Of a stretch of DNA of 35,280 bases, positions 26,474 through 33,542 are shown piece after piece. The stretch comes from JAVVPL01 sp036655775 (GTDB lineage Bacteria; Bacteroidota; Bacteroidia; Bacteroidales; P3): assembly GCA_036655775.1 (NCBI GenBank), contig JAVVPL010000006.1, positions 1-35,280 on the forward strand. The letters are read 5' to 3'. Every line of letters begins with the position of its first letter. The first letter of the stretch is position 1. The notes under the pieces were generated by a model. The model had not been told where the DNA came from and ran no database searches. It saw only the letters and a program-made list of their open reading frames with translations. Both the position numbers and the translations under genes were made by a program.

Positions 26474-26545
26474 AGCCTCTTATAGGATTTGAACCTACGA
26501 CCTGCTCGTTACGAATGAGCTGCTCTACCGCTGAGCTAAAGAGGC
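26474..26545 (-). tRNA. tRNA-Thr (anticodon CGU)
   Basis: 72-nt cloverleaf: acceptor stem GCCTCTT/AAGAGGC, D arm GCTC-AGCGGTA-GAGC, anticodon loop TTCGTAA (anticodon CGT), T arm GTAGG-TTCAAAT-CCTAT, and discriminator T. CCA is not encoded. The anticodon stem GCTCA/CGAGC has an A-C mismatch next to the loop (31-39), where an A-U pair would be usual, and the T stem begins with a G-U pair. It sits 13 bp after the stop of the upstream T9SS gene and 4 bp before the next ATG, all on one strand, with no room for its own promoter in the gap. It is presumably cut from a longer transcript or driven from within the upstream gene. Confidence 0.93.
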
Positions 26546-26558
26546 GTGGAAAACAAGT

Positions 26559-27284
26559 TTATTTAACAATAAGCTTGCCTACGGACAAGGTGGCTCCGTT
26601 TTGTTCTATGGAATAGAAATACAAACCCGTTGCCATACCGTTTAAGTTTACATTTTTAGTATTCAAACCTGTTATATTTTCAGTTTTAATCACACTTCCG
26701 TTGATATTACGGAAAACTAATTTGGCTTGAGCCAAAGTAGGTAATGTAAAATTGAATTGTACATTTGACGTAGCAGGATTAGGATATACTTTCACCGAGG
26801 TGAGCGCTTTAGAACCAGCTTCGATAGAAACGGGTTTTTCACCTACAATAAAAGTAATGGTGGTTACTACAAAATCGGTTTCACTACCCGCAACGGCTAT
26901 TTTGTATTCGACCACAGCTGAATCTTCGGCAACATTAGGGGTATATTCTCCATAAAATGTTTTACCCGTACTCGCATTGGCAGCTAAAGTTTGATTTACA
27001 AAATTATCTGGGAAGCAGTTCTCAAAACCACACCAACTTGAATACGCTCCCTCTCCCATAACGATATTTGTTTTGGTACCCGAAACTAAAAGGTCAGCCT
27101 TAGTTAAATTAGTCAAATTCATATACGCATGAATTGTAAAAATATTTGAATCAATATTCAAAAGACCATATATGGTAATATGTTTTCCATTCACATCCTT
27201 ACCATCAATTTCTAATTTTAACGATTGAGCAAATACACTGCTCATAAATAAGCTTAAAATTAAGCCAAGTACTATTTTTTTCAT
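26559..27284 (-). CDS. Small secreted T9SS cargo with one CX4C pair
   Basis: A 241-residue protein with signal peptide MKKIVLGLILSLFMSSVFA. The central region (about 20-160) is beta-rich and contains its only two cysteines, in SSWCGFENCFPDNF (Cys85, Cys90). The C-terminal domain (about 162-241) has KVYPNPATSNVQFNF, GLNTKNVNLNGMATGLYFYSI and GKLIVK, a typical type A T9SS sorting domain. The middle part resembles the immunoglobulin-like region of Omp28-type T9SS proteins. It follows the Omp28 gene by 28 bp and belongs to that operon. No enzymatic motif is recognisable. Confidence 0.85.
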   Translation of the reverse strand: MKKIVLGLILSLFMSSVFAQSLKLEIDGKDVNGKHITIYGLLNIDSNIFTIHAYMNLTNLTKADLLVSGTKTNIVMGEGAYSSWCGFENCFPDNFVNQTLAANASTGKTFYGEYTPNVAEDSAVVEYKIAVAGSETDFVVTTITFIVGEKPVSIEAGSKALTSVKVYPNPATSNVQFNFTLPTLAQAKLVFRNINGSVIKTENITGLNTKNVNLNGMATGLYFYSIEQNGATLSVGKLIVK

Positions 27285-27312
27285 AATTTTTGTTTTTTTT
27301 CGTTTTTATTTA

Positions 27313-28173
27313 TTATTGGATCACTTTTACATGTGTTTCGATTACTTGGATAATTTCACGGGTTTGATTGTCACAAAGGAAACTCACTACATAAAGATGC
27401 TGAGGTTTCCAACTTGGATCCGCGACAATTTCCAAGGTTTTATTAATTTTGTGTTGGGCAGGGACCAAAGGTTCTGCCACTTTTTGTCCCCAAGCACCCT
27501 CTACCGCTCCACGCATCACGTGACGATGAACATATTTAGGATCATTCGGTTGATCTTTTATTAATTGACGTGAGATTAAACTATCTTCTACAATCCATGT
27601 GATTAAATGTATATCACCCTTTCCCTGATATTCGCTCGTAAAATCGGCATTTACCGCTATACTTATTCTTTTATCTGCCGCCATTGTGGCTGCAATATCC
27701 ATTTTTGCAACAGCTTGCTTTTTATATAGATTCATTGCATTTACAGCCCAATCTCCCTTAGGAAGACTCAAATTTTTATTAAAAAGGGTTCTATTAAGCA
27801 AACCTGTAGGAAGTCCATCGGTAACATTGGTTAGAGCCCCTTCATAAATGGTTCCAGCCTCTGTTCTGTAATCCACAGTAAAACCTGGGGCAGGAGCTGC
27901 TAAATCTGAAACATGAAGCCCCACTACAATTAATTTATCACCCAATAAATTACTCATATCTGCAGCGGTTTTAGCACCAGAAGGGCAGTTTGGACAGCGA
28001 TGTGCGGTATATTCTTCCAAAAGAATATACTGTCCTTTCCATTCGGGCAAACCCGCAGGGATAAGAAAATCACCTTCATCTATTTTGGTGCAAGAAGCCA
28101 TACATAGCATCGCAGTTACTATAGATGAAATACCTAGGAGCAAAAGACTTGTTTTTATTTTTTGTGTCATCAT
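27313..28173 (-). CDS. Omp28-related outer-membrane lipoprotein with CPNC thioredoxin-like motif
   Basis: A 286-residue lipoprotein: the signal ends at MASC (Cys28). After a short linker comes ILLEEYTAHRCPNCPSGAKTA with CPNC at 60-63, the hallmark start of the Omp28 thioredoxin-like domain. The matching Pro loop is GLPTGLLNR. The C-terminal half is beta-sandwich-like and includes HRHVMRGAVEGAWG, a block typical of Omp28. Omp28 was described as an outer-membrane antigen of Porphyromonas gingivalis; its enzymatic activity is not established. It is 1 bp downstream of the DUF6029-like barrel gene, suggesting tight coupling and a shared site of action at the outer membrane. Confidence 0.88.
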   Translation of the reverse strand: MMTQKIKTSLLLLGISSIVTAMLCMASCTKIDEGDFLIPAGLPEWKGQYILLEEYTAHRCPNCPSGAKTAADMSNLLGDKLIVVGLHVSDLAAPAPGFTVDYRTEAGTIYEGALTNVTDGLPTGLLNRTLFNKNLSLPKGDWAVNAMNLYKKQAVAKMDIAATMAADKRISIAVNADFTSEYQGKGDIHLITWIVEDSLISRQLIKDQPNDPKYVHRHVMRGAVEGAWGQKVAEPLVPAQHKINKTLEIVADPSWKPQHLYVVSFLCDNQTREIIQVIETHVKVIQ

Positions 28174-28174
28174 T

Positions 28175-29866
28175 TTAAAAACTAGAAGTTAGAGTAAACA
28201 TTAAACCATTAGAGGCGGGAAGAATTCTACATACCCCTCCTGCACATACAATGCCTTCACGAATACGTCCATACGAAAGAGATAAACGTGTAGATCCTTT
28301 AACAAAACCTGCAGAAACGCTATAATAATGAAGTCGACGCTCTTTGTTCGCATTGCCATTATTGTACATATCCGAAACGGAGAAAAACCAAGCGGGAGAA
28401 ATGGTATATTCCAAAGTTCCCATCATCCAATCGCCTTCATCTTGCTTGGTAGCCAAATATTGATATTCCAAACGTAAAGCATTTTTGCGATTAATCATAT
28501 AGGTAACATCCGCAATTGCAATATTGGCATATACATTTGGACTTTCATGCCCTTCAATTACTGCCATATTGTAAATTTGATTGACATACATCACCGTCGC
28601 CTTTACTTTTTTGCCAAAACGTCGAGATAATTCGATATTGAAATCCGAAAAATATAATTCTTTACCCATTGCAAATAAAGAGGATTTATACCCTAAGGTA
28701 CCAGGGGCTCCTACGGGTGTATTCGGATTGATTTGGTCTTCTTTGATCGCACTCGCGTAGGCATAGTTCAATTTGATATCCATCCCATATTTACCACCCA
28801 AAACAGTTCCTTTTTTTACTTTATAAAAAATATCGGCTTGAAAACCCACTTCTCCATTGGGCTGGGTAGCATAGGGATAAAAACCAGCTAAAGAATACCC
28901 GTGTACTTTACTAAGCGCGGGTAAATAATTGATCATATAATCCATTTTAGTTCCTGTTCGACGTGTACGAAAACCCATATTGTCAATACTTTTAGCCGAC
29001 AACAAAATACCGAAACCTTTGGTAGAATAACCCACATTTAACAATAGGGCTTGGCCTGTTTTATAAATTCGGCCATTTTCGGAAGTTGGATCTCTATCTT
29101 TCCATGTGTATTCGCCACTAAAGGTAAGCCCTAAATCGGTTTCTATATTTAAACGACCTCCAAAAGCACCTACATTTTCAGGAAAATTAAATTCATAAGG
29201 CATTCCCATGGAATCCGTCATAATATCCACTTGTGTCTTTTGATATTTAGATACAAAACTTCCGCCTAAGGTAATTCGAGTACCTATATCTCGCATTGGT
29301 TTGATAAAATCATTTAGGGCAAGTTCTAAATCCAAGCCTCGCACTAAACCCTCTCTATCCCAATAGGAACGTTCCGTAGCTATCAATCCTTTGATCGTAA
29401 TCCCTTGTGTAGGATTAATAATGGCTCGTACTCCATCAAACGAATTATCATAGCCTAAATTCCAATCATTATAGGTTCTAAGAATCATACCCGAACCAAA
29501 TTGTTCATAAAAATTACCAGCGGTGATATCGACAATATCGCCTTGAAAACGAGCAAAACGGTAAGGAATTCCCAACCCTTTATATCGTTTATCATAGCCC
29601 AACATCGGGCCAAGATACGCTTCAAAACGCGCTCCCACAGTAAATTTACCATTAGTATAAAGCAAATTGGCAAATGAGTTACTAAGCACTTTTTCTGGAA
29701 CTTTTTCCGCTCCAATCAAAGTATCTGTAACGTAATACTGCGCATCTATCTGGATATTGCCCGACAAACTTCCTCTATTCAAAATTTCTTGAAATTTTTG
29801 AGCAGAAACTGTACTCCAAGCACAGATAAGCAATAGAAAAACGCTAATTAGTTTTATATTTCTCAT
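28175..29866 (-). CDS. DUF6029-like outer-membrane beta-barrel protein
   Basis: A 563-residue protein with signal peptide ending STVSAQ (about residue 23), then repeated amphipathic strands throughout and a C-terminal Phe. Segments such as FARFQGDIVDITAGNFYEQFGSGMILRTY and VKATVMYVNQIYN point to a large barrel (described here by their ends). The mature protein seems to have only two cysteines, Cys541 and Cys546, in GIVCAGGVCR on what should be a late hairpin. I recognise it as the DUF6029 family of Bacteroidota, which often accompanies Omp28 and TlpA genes. Function is unknown. The 142-bp gap upstream holds no gene. The next gene, encoding Omp28, begins 1 bp after its stop. Confidence 0.8.
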   Translation of the reverse strand: MRNIKLISVFLLLICAWSTVSAQKFQEILNRGSLSGNIQIDAQYYVTDTLIGAEKVPEKVLSNSFANLLYTNGKFTVGARFEAYLGPMLGYDKRYKGLGIPYRFARFQGDIVDITAGNFYEQFGSGMILRTYNDWNLGYDNSFDGVRAIINPTQGITIKGLIATERSYWDREGLVRGLDLELALNDFIKPMRDIGTRITLGGSFVSKYQKTQVDIMTDSMGMPYEFNFPENVGAFGGRLNIETDLGLTFSGEYTWKDRDPTSENGRIYKTGQALLLNVGYSTKGFGILLSAKSIDNMGFRTRRTGTKMDYMINYLPALSKVHGYSLAGFYPYATQPNGEVGFQADIFYKVKKGTVLGGKYGMDIKLNYAYASAIKEDQINPNTPVGAPGTLGYKSSLFAMGKELYFSDFNIELSRRFGKKVKATVMYVNQIYNMAVIEGHESPNVYANIAIADVTYMINRKNALRLEYQYLATKQDEGDWMMGTLEYTISPAWFFSVSDMYNNGNANKERRLHYYSVSAGFVKGSTRLSLSYGRIREGIVCAGGVCRILPASNGLMFTLTSSF

Positions 29867-29980
29867 ACGAAAATAATAATTTTAATAAATAGAGCGTAGT
29901 TAGTCCATAAGGTTTATTTTCACGCTTCGAACGAGCTTTTAAACTTAGGTCTATCATACGATATTTAAATAATTCATACA

Positions 29981-29998
29981 GAGAATACGCTTATTCTC
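29981..29998. repeat. Short hairpin after the TlpA-like gene
   Basis: GAGAATA-CGCT-TATTCTC, a perfect 7-bp stem, 11 bp past the stop of the TlpA-like gene on the minus strand. No T-run follows in that direction, so it is not a standard intrinsic terminator. It could protect the mRNA 3' end or be chance. Nothing else distinctive is seen in 29867-30008. Confidence 0.3.
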
Positions 29999-30008
29999 CC
30001 TCTAAATA

Positions 30009-30518
30009 TTAATGTTTTGAAATATCTTTACCTTCATTCAATAAACGTACTTTTTCAATAAGTTCGTTTTCACTTCCTTCTGAATATCCATTATGTTGAT
30101 ACACAATATTGCCTTTGCCATCTATAATAAAGATATGAGGAGGATTTGCGACATTCATTGCACGCTTAAAATCACCATTGAGATCTAACAACATTTCATA
30201 TTCCCAACCATTGGCATCGGCCATTGTTTTTACCTTTGCAGAGGAACGAGCATCATCCACCGAAATAGCTACTAATTTAACACCCGTTTCATCTACCCAA
30301 TCGGTATATACATCTCCGATTGCTTTTAACTCTTTAAGACAAGGTTTACACCAAGTAGCCCAAAAGCTAAGAATCATGGGTTTGCCATCATTTGATAAAT
30401 CAGCGGTATTTACTTCTTTTCCTGCAACATCTTTAATTTTTACGGAAGGAATTTTGTTTTGAGCGACACTAATTTGAACTAAAGCTAGCGCAAATAATGC
30501 AATAAATATACGTTTCAT
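30009..30518 (-). CDS. TlpA-like secreted thioredoxin
   Basis: A 169-residue protein. Signal peptide MKRIFIALFALALVQISVAQ is followed by a compact thioredoxin fold of the TlpA/ResA type: PMILSFWATWCKPCLKELKAIG, with the redox pair Cys57 and Cys60 (CKPC), and the cis-Pro loop ANPPHIFIID. No other cysteines are seen. It is expected to act in the periplasm as a thiol-disulfide reductant. No lipobox is present, so it is probably soluble. It lies between the 953-residue double-CxxC T9SS protein (41 bp upstream, across a hairpin) and the DUF6029-like barrel gene. The electron donor (a DsbD/CcdA type protein) is not in the window. Confidence 0.93.
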   Translation of the reverse strand: MKRIFIALFALALVQISVAQNKIPSVKIKDVAGKEVNTADLSNDGKPMILSFWATWCKPCLKELKAIGDVYTDWVDETGVKLVAISVDDARSSAKVKTMADANGWEYEMLLDLNGDFKRAMNVANPPHIFIIDGKGNIVYQHNGYSEGSENELIEKVRLLNEGKDISKH

Positions 30519-30533
30519 AGTTTTGGATTTGTA

Positions 30534-30556
30534 TAAAACGGGGTGATGCCCCGTCG
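30534..30556 (-). terminator. GC-rich hairpin between the T9SS gene and the TlpA-like gene (partial terminator or attenuator)
   Basis: On the minus strand ACGGGG-CATCA-CCCCGT (30538-30554) forms a perfect 6-bp, mostly G-C stem followed by TTTTAT. It starts 5 nt after the upstream stop codon and ends about 20 nt before the next ATG. The short, broken U-tract suggests partial termination, which would lower expression of downstream genes relative to the 953-residue protein, or an mRNA-stability hairpin. Confidence 0.5.
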
Positions 30557-30559
30557 AAA

Positions 30560-33421
30560 TTATTTAATTACGTTTAATTTAATAGTTGATATCGAAGAAG
30601 CGGAACTAGCTTTAAGCACATAACTACCTTGTGCAAAGGTGGACACATCCATTGTATAGACTCCCTCTACATTTTGTTTTTCAAATATCATACGACCTGT
30701 CATATCAAACACTCTAAGTGTGGACATTTCATTGAGTTTAATTTGCGTAGTACTGTTTGCAGGATTAGGATATAGACTTATTTTAGCAAAGGAACTCATT
30801 GCTTCATTACTTGTGCGATCGACCACATTATTTTGAGCGGATTGCATTACATTCAAAGTTTCTACATCTTGGATTACCGAAATTAAAATCAAATCGGAAG
30901 GTTCTTCTATTTTCAATATTTTATAAAGAACTCTTGTCGAATAAGTATAAGGAACGTTCTTTTTGAAATTAATAATTGCAGGCATTGATCCCCCTACGGT
31001 AGGGAATACTTTCATTGCTGTATTTATAAAAGATACTTCTCCATTGGTACGATCATTTTTAACGGTTTCACCTTCTACCAAGATATTCGTAACCATATAT
31101 TTTCCAGCACTTTTAGGTGTAATTACATATTCAACATCTAAAAACGTAGAGCCTAAAGCACCTATGGTGATGGAAGGCTTGCTGATTTCAAAAAGCGATT
31201 TTTGGGCAATAGCTGCTTGAAGATCTGTTTTTAATTGCATAGATTTAGCTGTAGAGGTAGTGTCGGTCCATTGAATTAAAGCTCCATCGAATACCACACT
31301 TTCCACTTTTGCATCGTAGAGAGCAGCTCGTTTTAAATATTCAGCTGTATAATAAGGGTCTCCTGTTCCAGGAGTATTCATTGGATATTTTACCAAACTT
31401 AATTGATTTGTAAATTCTGTATATAAAGGATTCACAACCTTATCATTTAAATCTTTACAAGGGATACAGGTTGAACTTGTAAATTCCTCAATTAAAGGAC
31501 GGAAAGGAATGTCTGAGGCAATCAATTCGATGGTGATTTTAGCGGTATCTACATTGTTTGTATATGGATTCCCGTTGATTTTGCTAATCCAAAATTTCCA
31601 ATTATGAGTACCTACGGTACCAGTCCAATTAGGTAATGTAAAATCATATTCATCTTGCCATTCCAAATTTAAATCTGTAAATTTAGTGATTGAAACAGCG
31701 CCTCCATCGGCTTGGAAGGCAATTTCTACGGAAGTTATCGCATCACCCAAATTTTTAATAGTTCCTAAAATAGGCAGCGTTAAATTGGGGGAATAAGGAT
31801 GATTCCGGAAAGCTACGGCTTTGGCTTTAGCTCCTGTATCGGCTCTAGTCACAAAAGCATCCGCGCTTTGATATACATTATGAGAAATTTCATCTTGTAC
31901 AAAAATAGCTACTGACAAATCGTATAATTCTTCCACGAAGGTTTTTTTCATATCCAAAGAATATTCAAAAGTTTGCGCTTGATTCGCTATAAATTGAACA
32001 TCTTTTCCATTTCCGTCAGGAAGCATAGCCATGGTGATATGATCAAATTCTTTCTCCCCATTGCTTGTCGCATTTTTAAAGGTTTTATTTTCAAAAACTA
32101 CAGACTGAACCGTGGTTTTATTAGTGGTTACAAAAGGAAGTATGGTATAACGTAAAGTCAATAAACCCGTATCCGAAATTTTGGATTGTATCTCTTTGAT
32201 TTCAAATAAGGCTTTAGTTTTAGGGGCATTTTCAATGGCTTTTGCCAAAAGAGAATATATAGTTGCAGAGCCCAAGAAAACCTCGGATCCATCTTTAAGT
32301 AAAGAAGGTACTGAATTGAGACCATAATATTCATATCGAATTCCTCCGTCTTTTATAAAATAAGGATCCCCTGAACCTGGCCCATTCATTTGATATTTGA
32401 CCAAAGTAAATTGTCCTTTATATTTTTCTAACAAAGGGGCCATGGTAGTTGAATTGAATGAAGCACAAGGAGGACAAGTCGAGGATGAAAACGATTCCAA
32501 TAATAATTTACTAGGCACACCTGCACCTACTTCTGGTACATATAAGGCTTGCACGAGAGTATCTCCACCTATCATAAACTTGGGAGCAGCTCCATTAATA
32601 TTTGATATCCAAATTTTCAAAATATGAGGGCCTACGGTATTCTTCCAAATCGCACTTGGGAAAGCGAATTTTTTTATTTGTGTGGGGCCTAATCTAAGAT
32701 TTCTATAAGTAAGAGCAACTATAGGTTCATTATCTACTTGATAATTGAGAATACAGGAATCCATAACTAAACCCTTATTGGTCAAAACACCATTGACAGT
32801 AAGATTGGAATCGACTATCGGCATAAACACCTCGGGCGTAGTTGATGCTAGTTGAGCGCCAGTTCCTCTGATAGCAAAAAATTGAATGTCATCAAAATAA
32901 ACCATGTATAGAGGATTGGGAGCGGCTGTTTTGCTAGAAACAAACGCACATACTTGCACTGAATCTACATTTTGGAAAGCTTTATCTAATTTAATAAGAC
33001 TGGCTGCTGGACTTTGCATACTTTTCGCATTCTTTTTTTCAAAAATAGTAACCCAATCGGCATTTTTAGAAGTTCTGACTGCCAATCCAAAACTTTTATC
33101 TGTGACATTGCTGGTAGAGGCCAAAAATGCATAATTCATTGCCAAGTATAAATTCGTGTCATTTTTAGTACTATACCAAGCAGACATCATACGAGCAGTG
33201 CCTTTAAGAGCGTCCACGTCTGCCTTTAAATAAGCAAATGCAGCTTCTGGCGCACTGTTTCCTACAAAATTGGAAGGCTCCATAATCCAATTAGTTTGTC
33301 TATCAAAAGTCCAACGATCGTATTTCCCGTCATCAAATCCTTCGAAAAAATACGTAATTTCTTGTGCATACGACAAACTACATAACAAAAATGTGATTGC
33401 CAATAAGAATAATTTTTTCAT
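30560..33421 (-). CDS. T9SS-secreted protein with two tandem Omp28-like CxxC domains
   Basis: Start placed at ATG 33421 (953 residues) because MKKLFLLAITFLLCSLSYAQ is a clean signal peptide; the 15 upstream codons lack such character. Region 21-185 resembles a jelly-roll 'choice-of-anchor' or MAM-like domain (FFEGFDDGKYDRWTF to VYFDDIQFFAI). Two similar units of about 335 residues follow. Each has an Ig-like part (GTVGPHILKIWISNING versus GTVGTHNWKFWISKING) and a thioredoxin-like part: ESFSSSTCPPCASFN (CxxC 316-319) and EEFTSSTCIPCKDLN (652-655). The first keeps the cis-Pro loop (SVPSLL, Pro372); the second has Glu707 there. The C-terminus (from about 880) has SLYPNPANSTTQIKL and ends KLNVIK, a type A T9SS sorting domain. 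It is the first gene of the operon, behind a strong promoter. Confidence 0.88.
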   Translation of the reverse strand: MKKLFLLAITFLLCSLSYAQEITYFFEGFDDGKYDRWTFDRQTNWIMEPSNFVGNSAPEAAFAYLKADVDALKGTARMMSAWYSTKNDTNLYLAMNYAFLASTSNVTDKSFGLAVRTSKNADWVTIFEKKNAKSMQSPAASLIKLDKAFQNVDSVQVCAFVSSKTAAPNPLYMVYFDDIQFFAIRGTGAQLASTTPEVFMPIVDSNLTVNGVLTNKGLVMDSCILNYQVDNEPIVALTYRNLRLGPTQIKKFAFPSAIWKNTVGPHILKIWISNINGAAPKFMIGGDTLVQALYVPEVGAGVPSKLLLESFSSSTCPPCASFNSTTMAPLLEKYKGQFTLVKYQMNGPGSGDPYFIKDGGIRYEYYGLNSVPSLLKDGSEVFLGSATIYSLLAKAIENAPKTKALFEIKEIQSKISDTGLLTLRYTILPFVTTNKTTVQSVVFENKTFKNATSNGEKEFDHITMAMLPDGNGKDVQFIANQAQTFEYSLDMKKTFVEELYDLSVAIFVQDEISHNVYQSADAFVTRADTGAKAKAVAFRNHPYSPNLTLPILGTIKNLGDAITSVEIAFQADGGAVSITKFTDLNLEWQDEYDFTLPNWTGTVGTHNWKFWISKINGNPYTNNVDTAKITIELIASDIPFRPLIEEFTSSTCIPCKDLNDKVVNPLYTEFTNQLSLVKYPMNTPGTGDPYYTAEYLKRAALYDAKVESVVFDGALIQWTDTTSTAKSMQLKTDLQAAIAQKSLFEISKPSITIGALGSTFLDVEYVITPKSAGKYMVTNILVEGETVKNDRTNGEVSFINTAMKVFPTVGGSMPAIINFKKNVPYTYSTRVLYKILKIEEPSDLILISVIQDVETLNVMQSAQNNVVDRTSNEAMSSFAKISLYPNPANSTTQIKLNEMSTLRVFDMTGRMIFEKQNVEGVYTMDVSTFAQGSYVLKASSASSISTIKLNVIK

Positions 33422-33460
33422 TGCTGTTTTTGTTTTTTCGAGATGTTTAATAATTTTTTC

Positions 33461-33483
33461 TTGCACTCTCTATAAGTGTGCAA
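33461..33483. promoter_or_regulatory. Inverted repeat at the transcription start of the thioredoxin/T9SS operon
   Basis: TTGCAC (33461-33466) and GTGCAA (33478-33483) flank an 11-nt spacer. The right arm enters the -7 box (33481-33488) and the left arm lies at or just past the expected start site, so it could be a repressor site or a 5' mRNA stem. Confidence 0.35.
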
Positions 33484-33511
33484 AGTTACAAAATTATAAT
33501 AAACCTACAAA
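33481..33511 (-). promoter_or_regulatory. Promoter of the thioredoxin/T9SS operon
   Basis: On the minus strand TTTG (complement of 33508-33511), 19 bp, TAACTTTG (complement of 33481-33488): an exact fit to the Bacteroidota promoter. Transcription would start near 33474, giving a leader of about 53 nt before the ATG at 33421. It supports the downstream start for the 953-residue protein. Confidence 0.75.
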
Positions 33512-33542
33512 ATTTTATGCAGACAAATATGAGATGAAATAC

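Noticed and set aside
29926..29942. Imperfect inverted repeat around gcttcgaacgagc in the gap upstream of the DUF6029-like gene
   Set aside because: The stem is short and needs a bulge, and no T-run follows on the minus strand where it would have to act.
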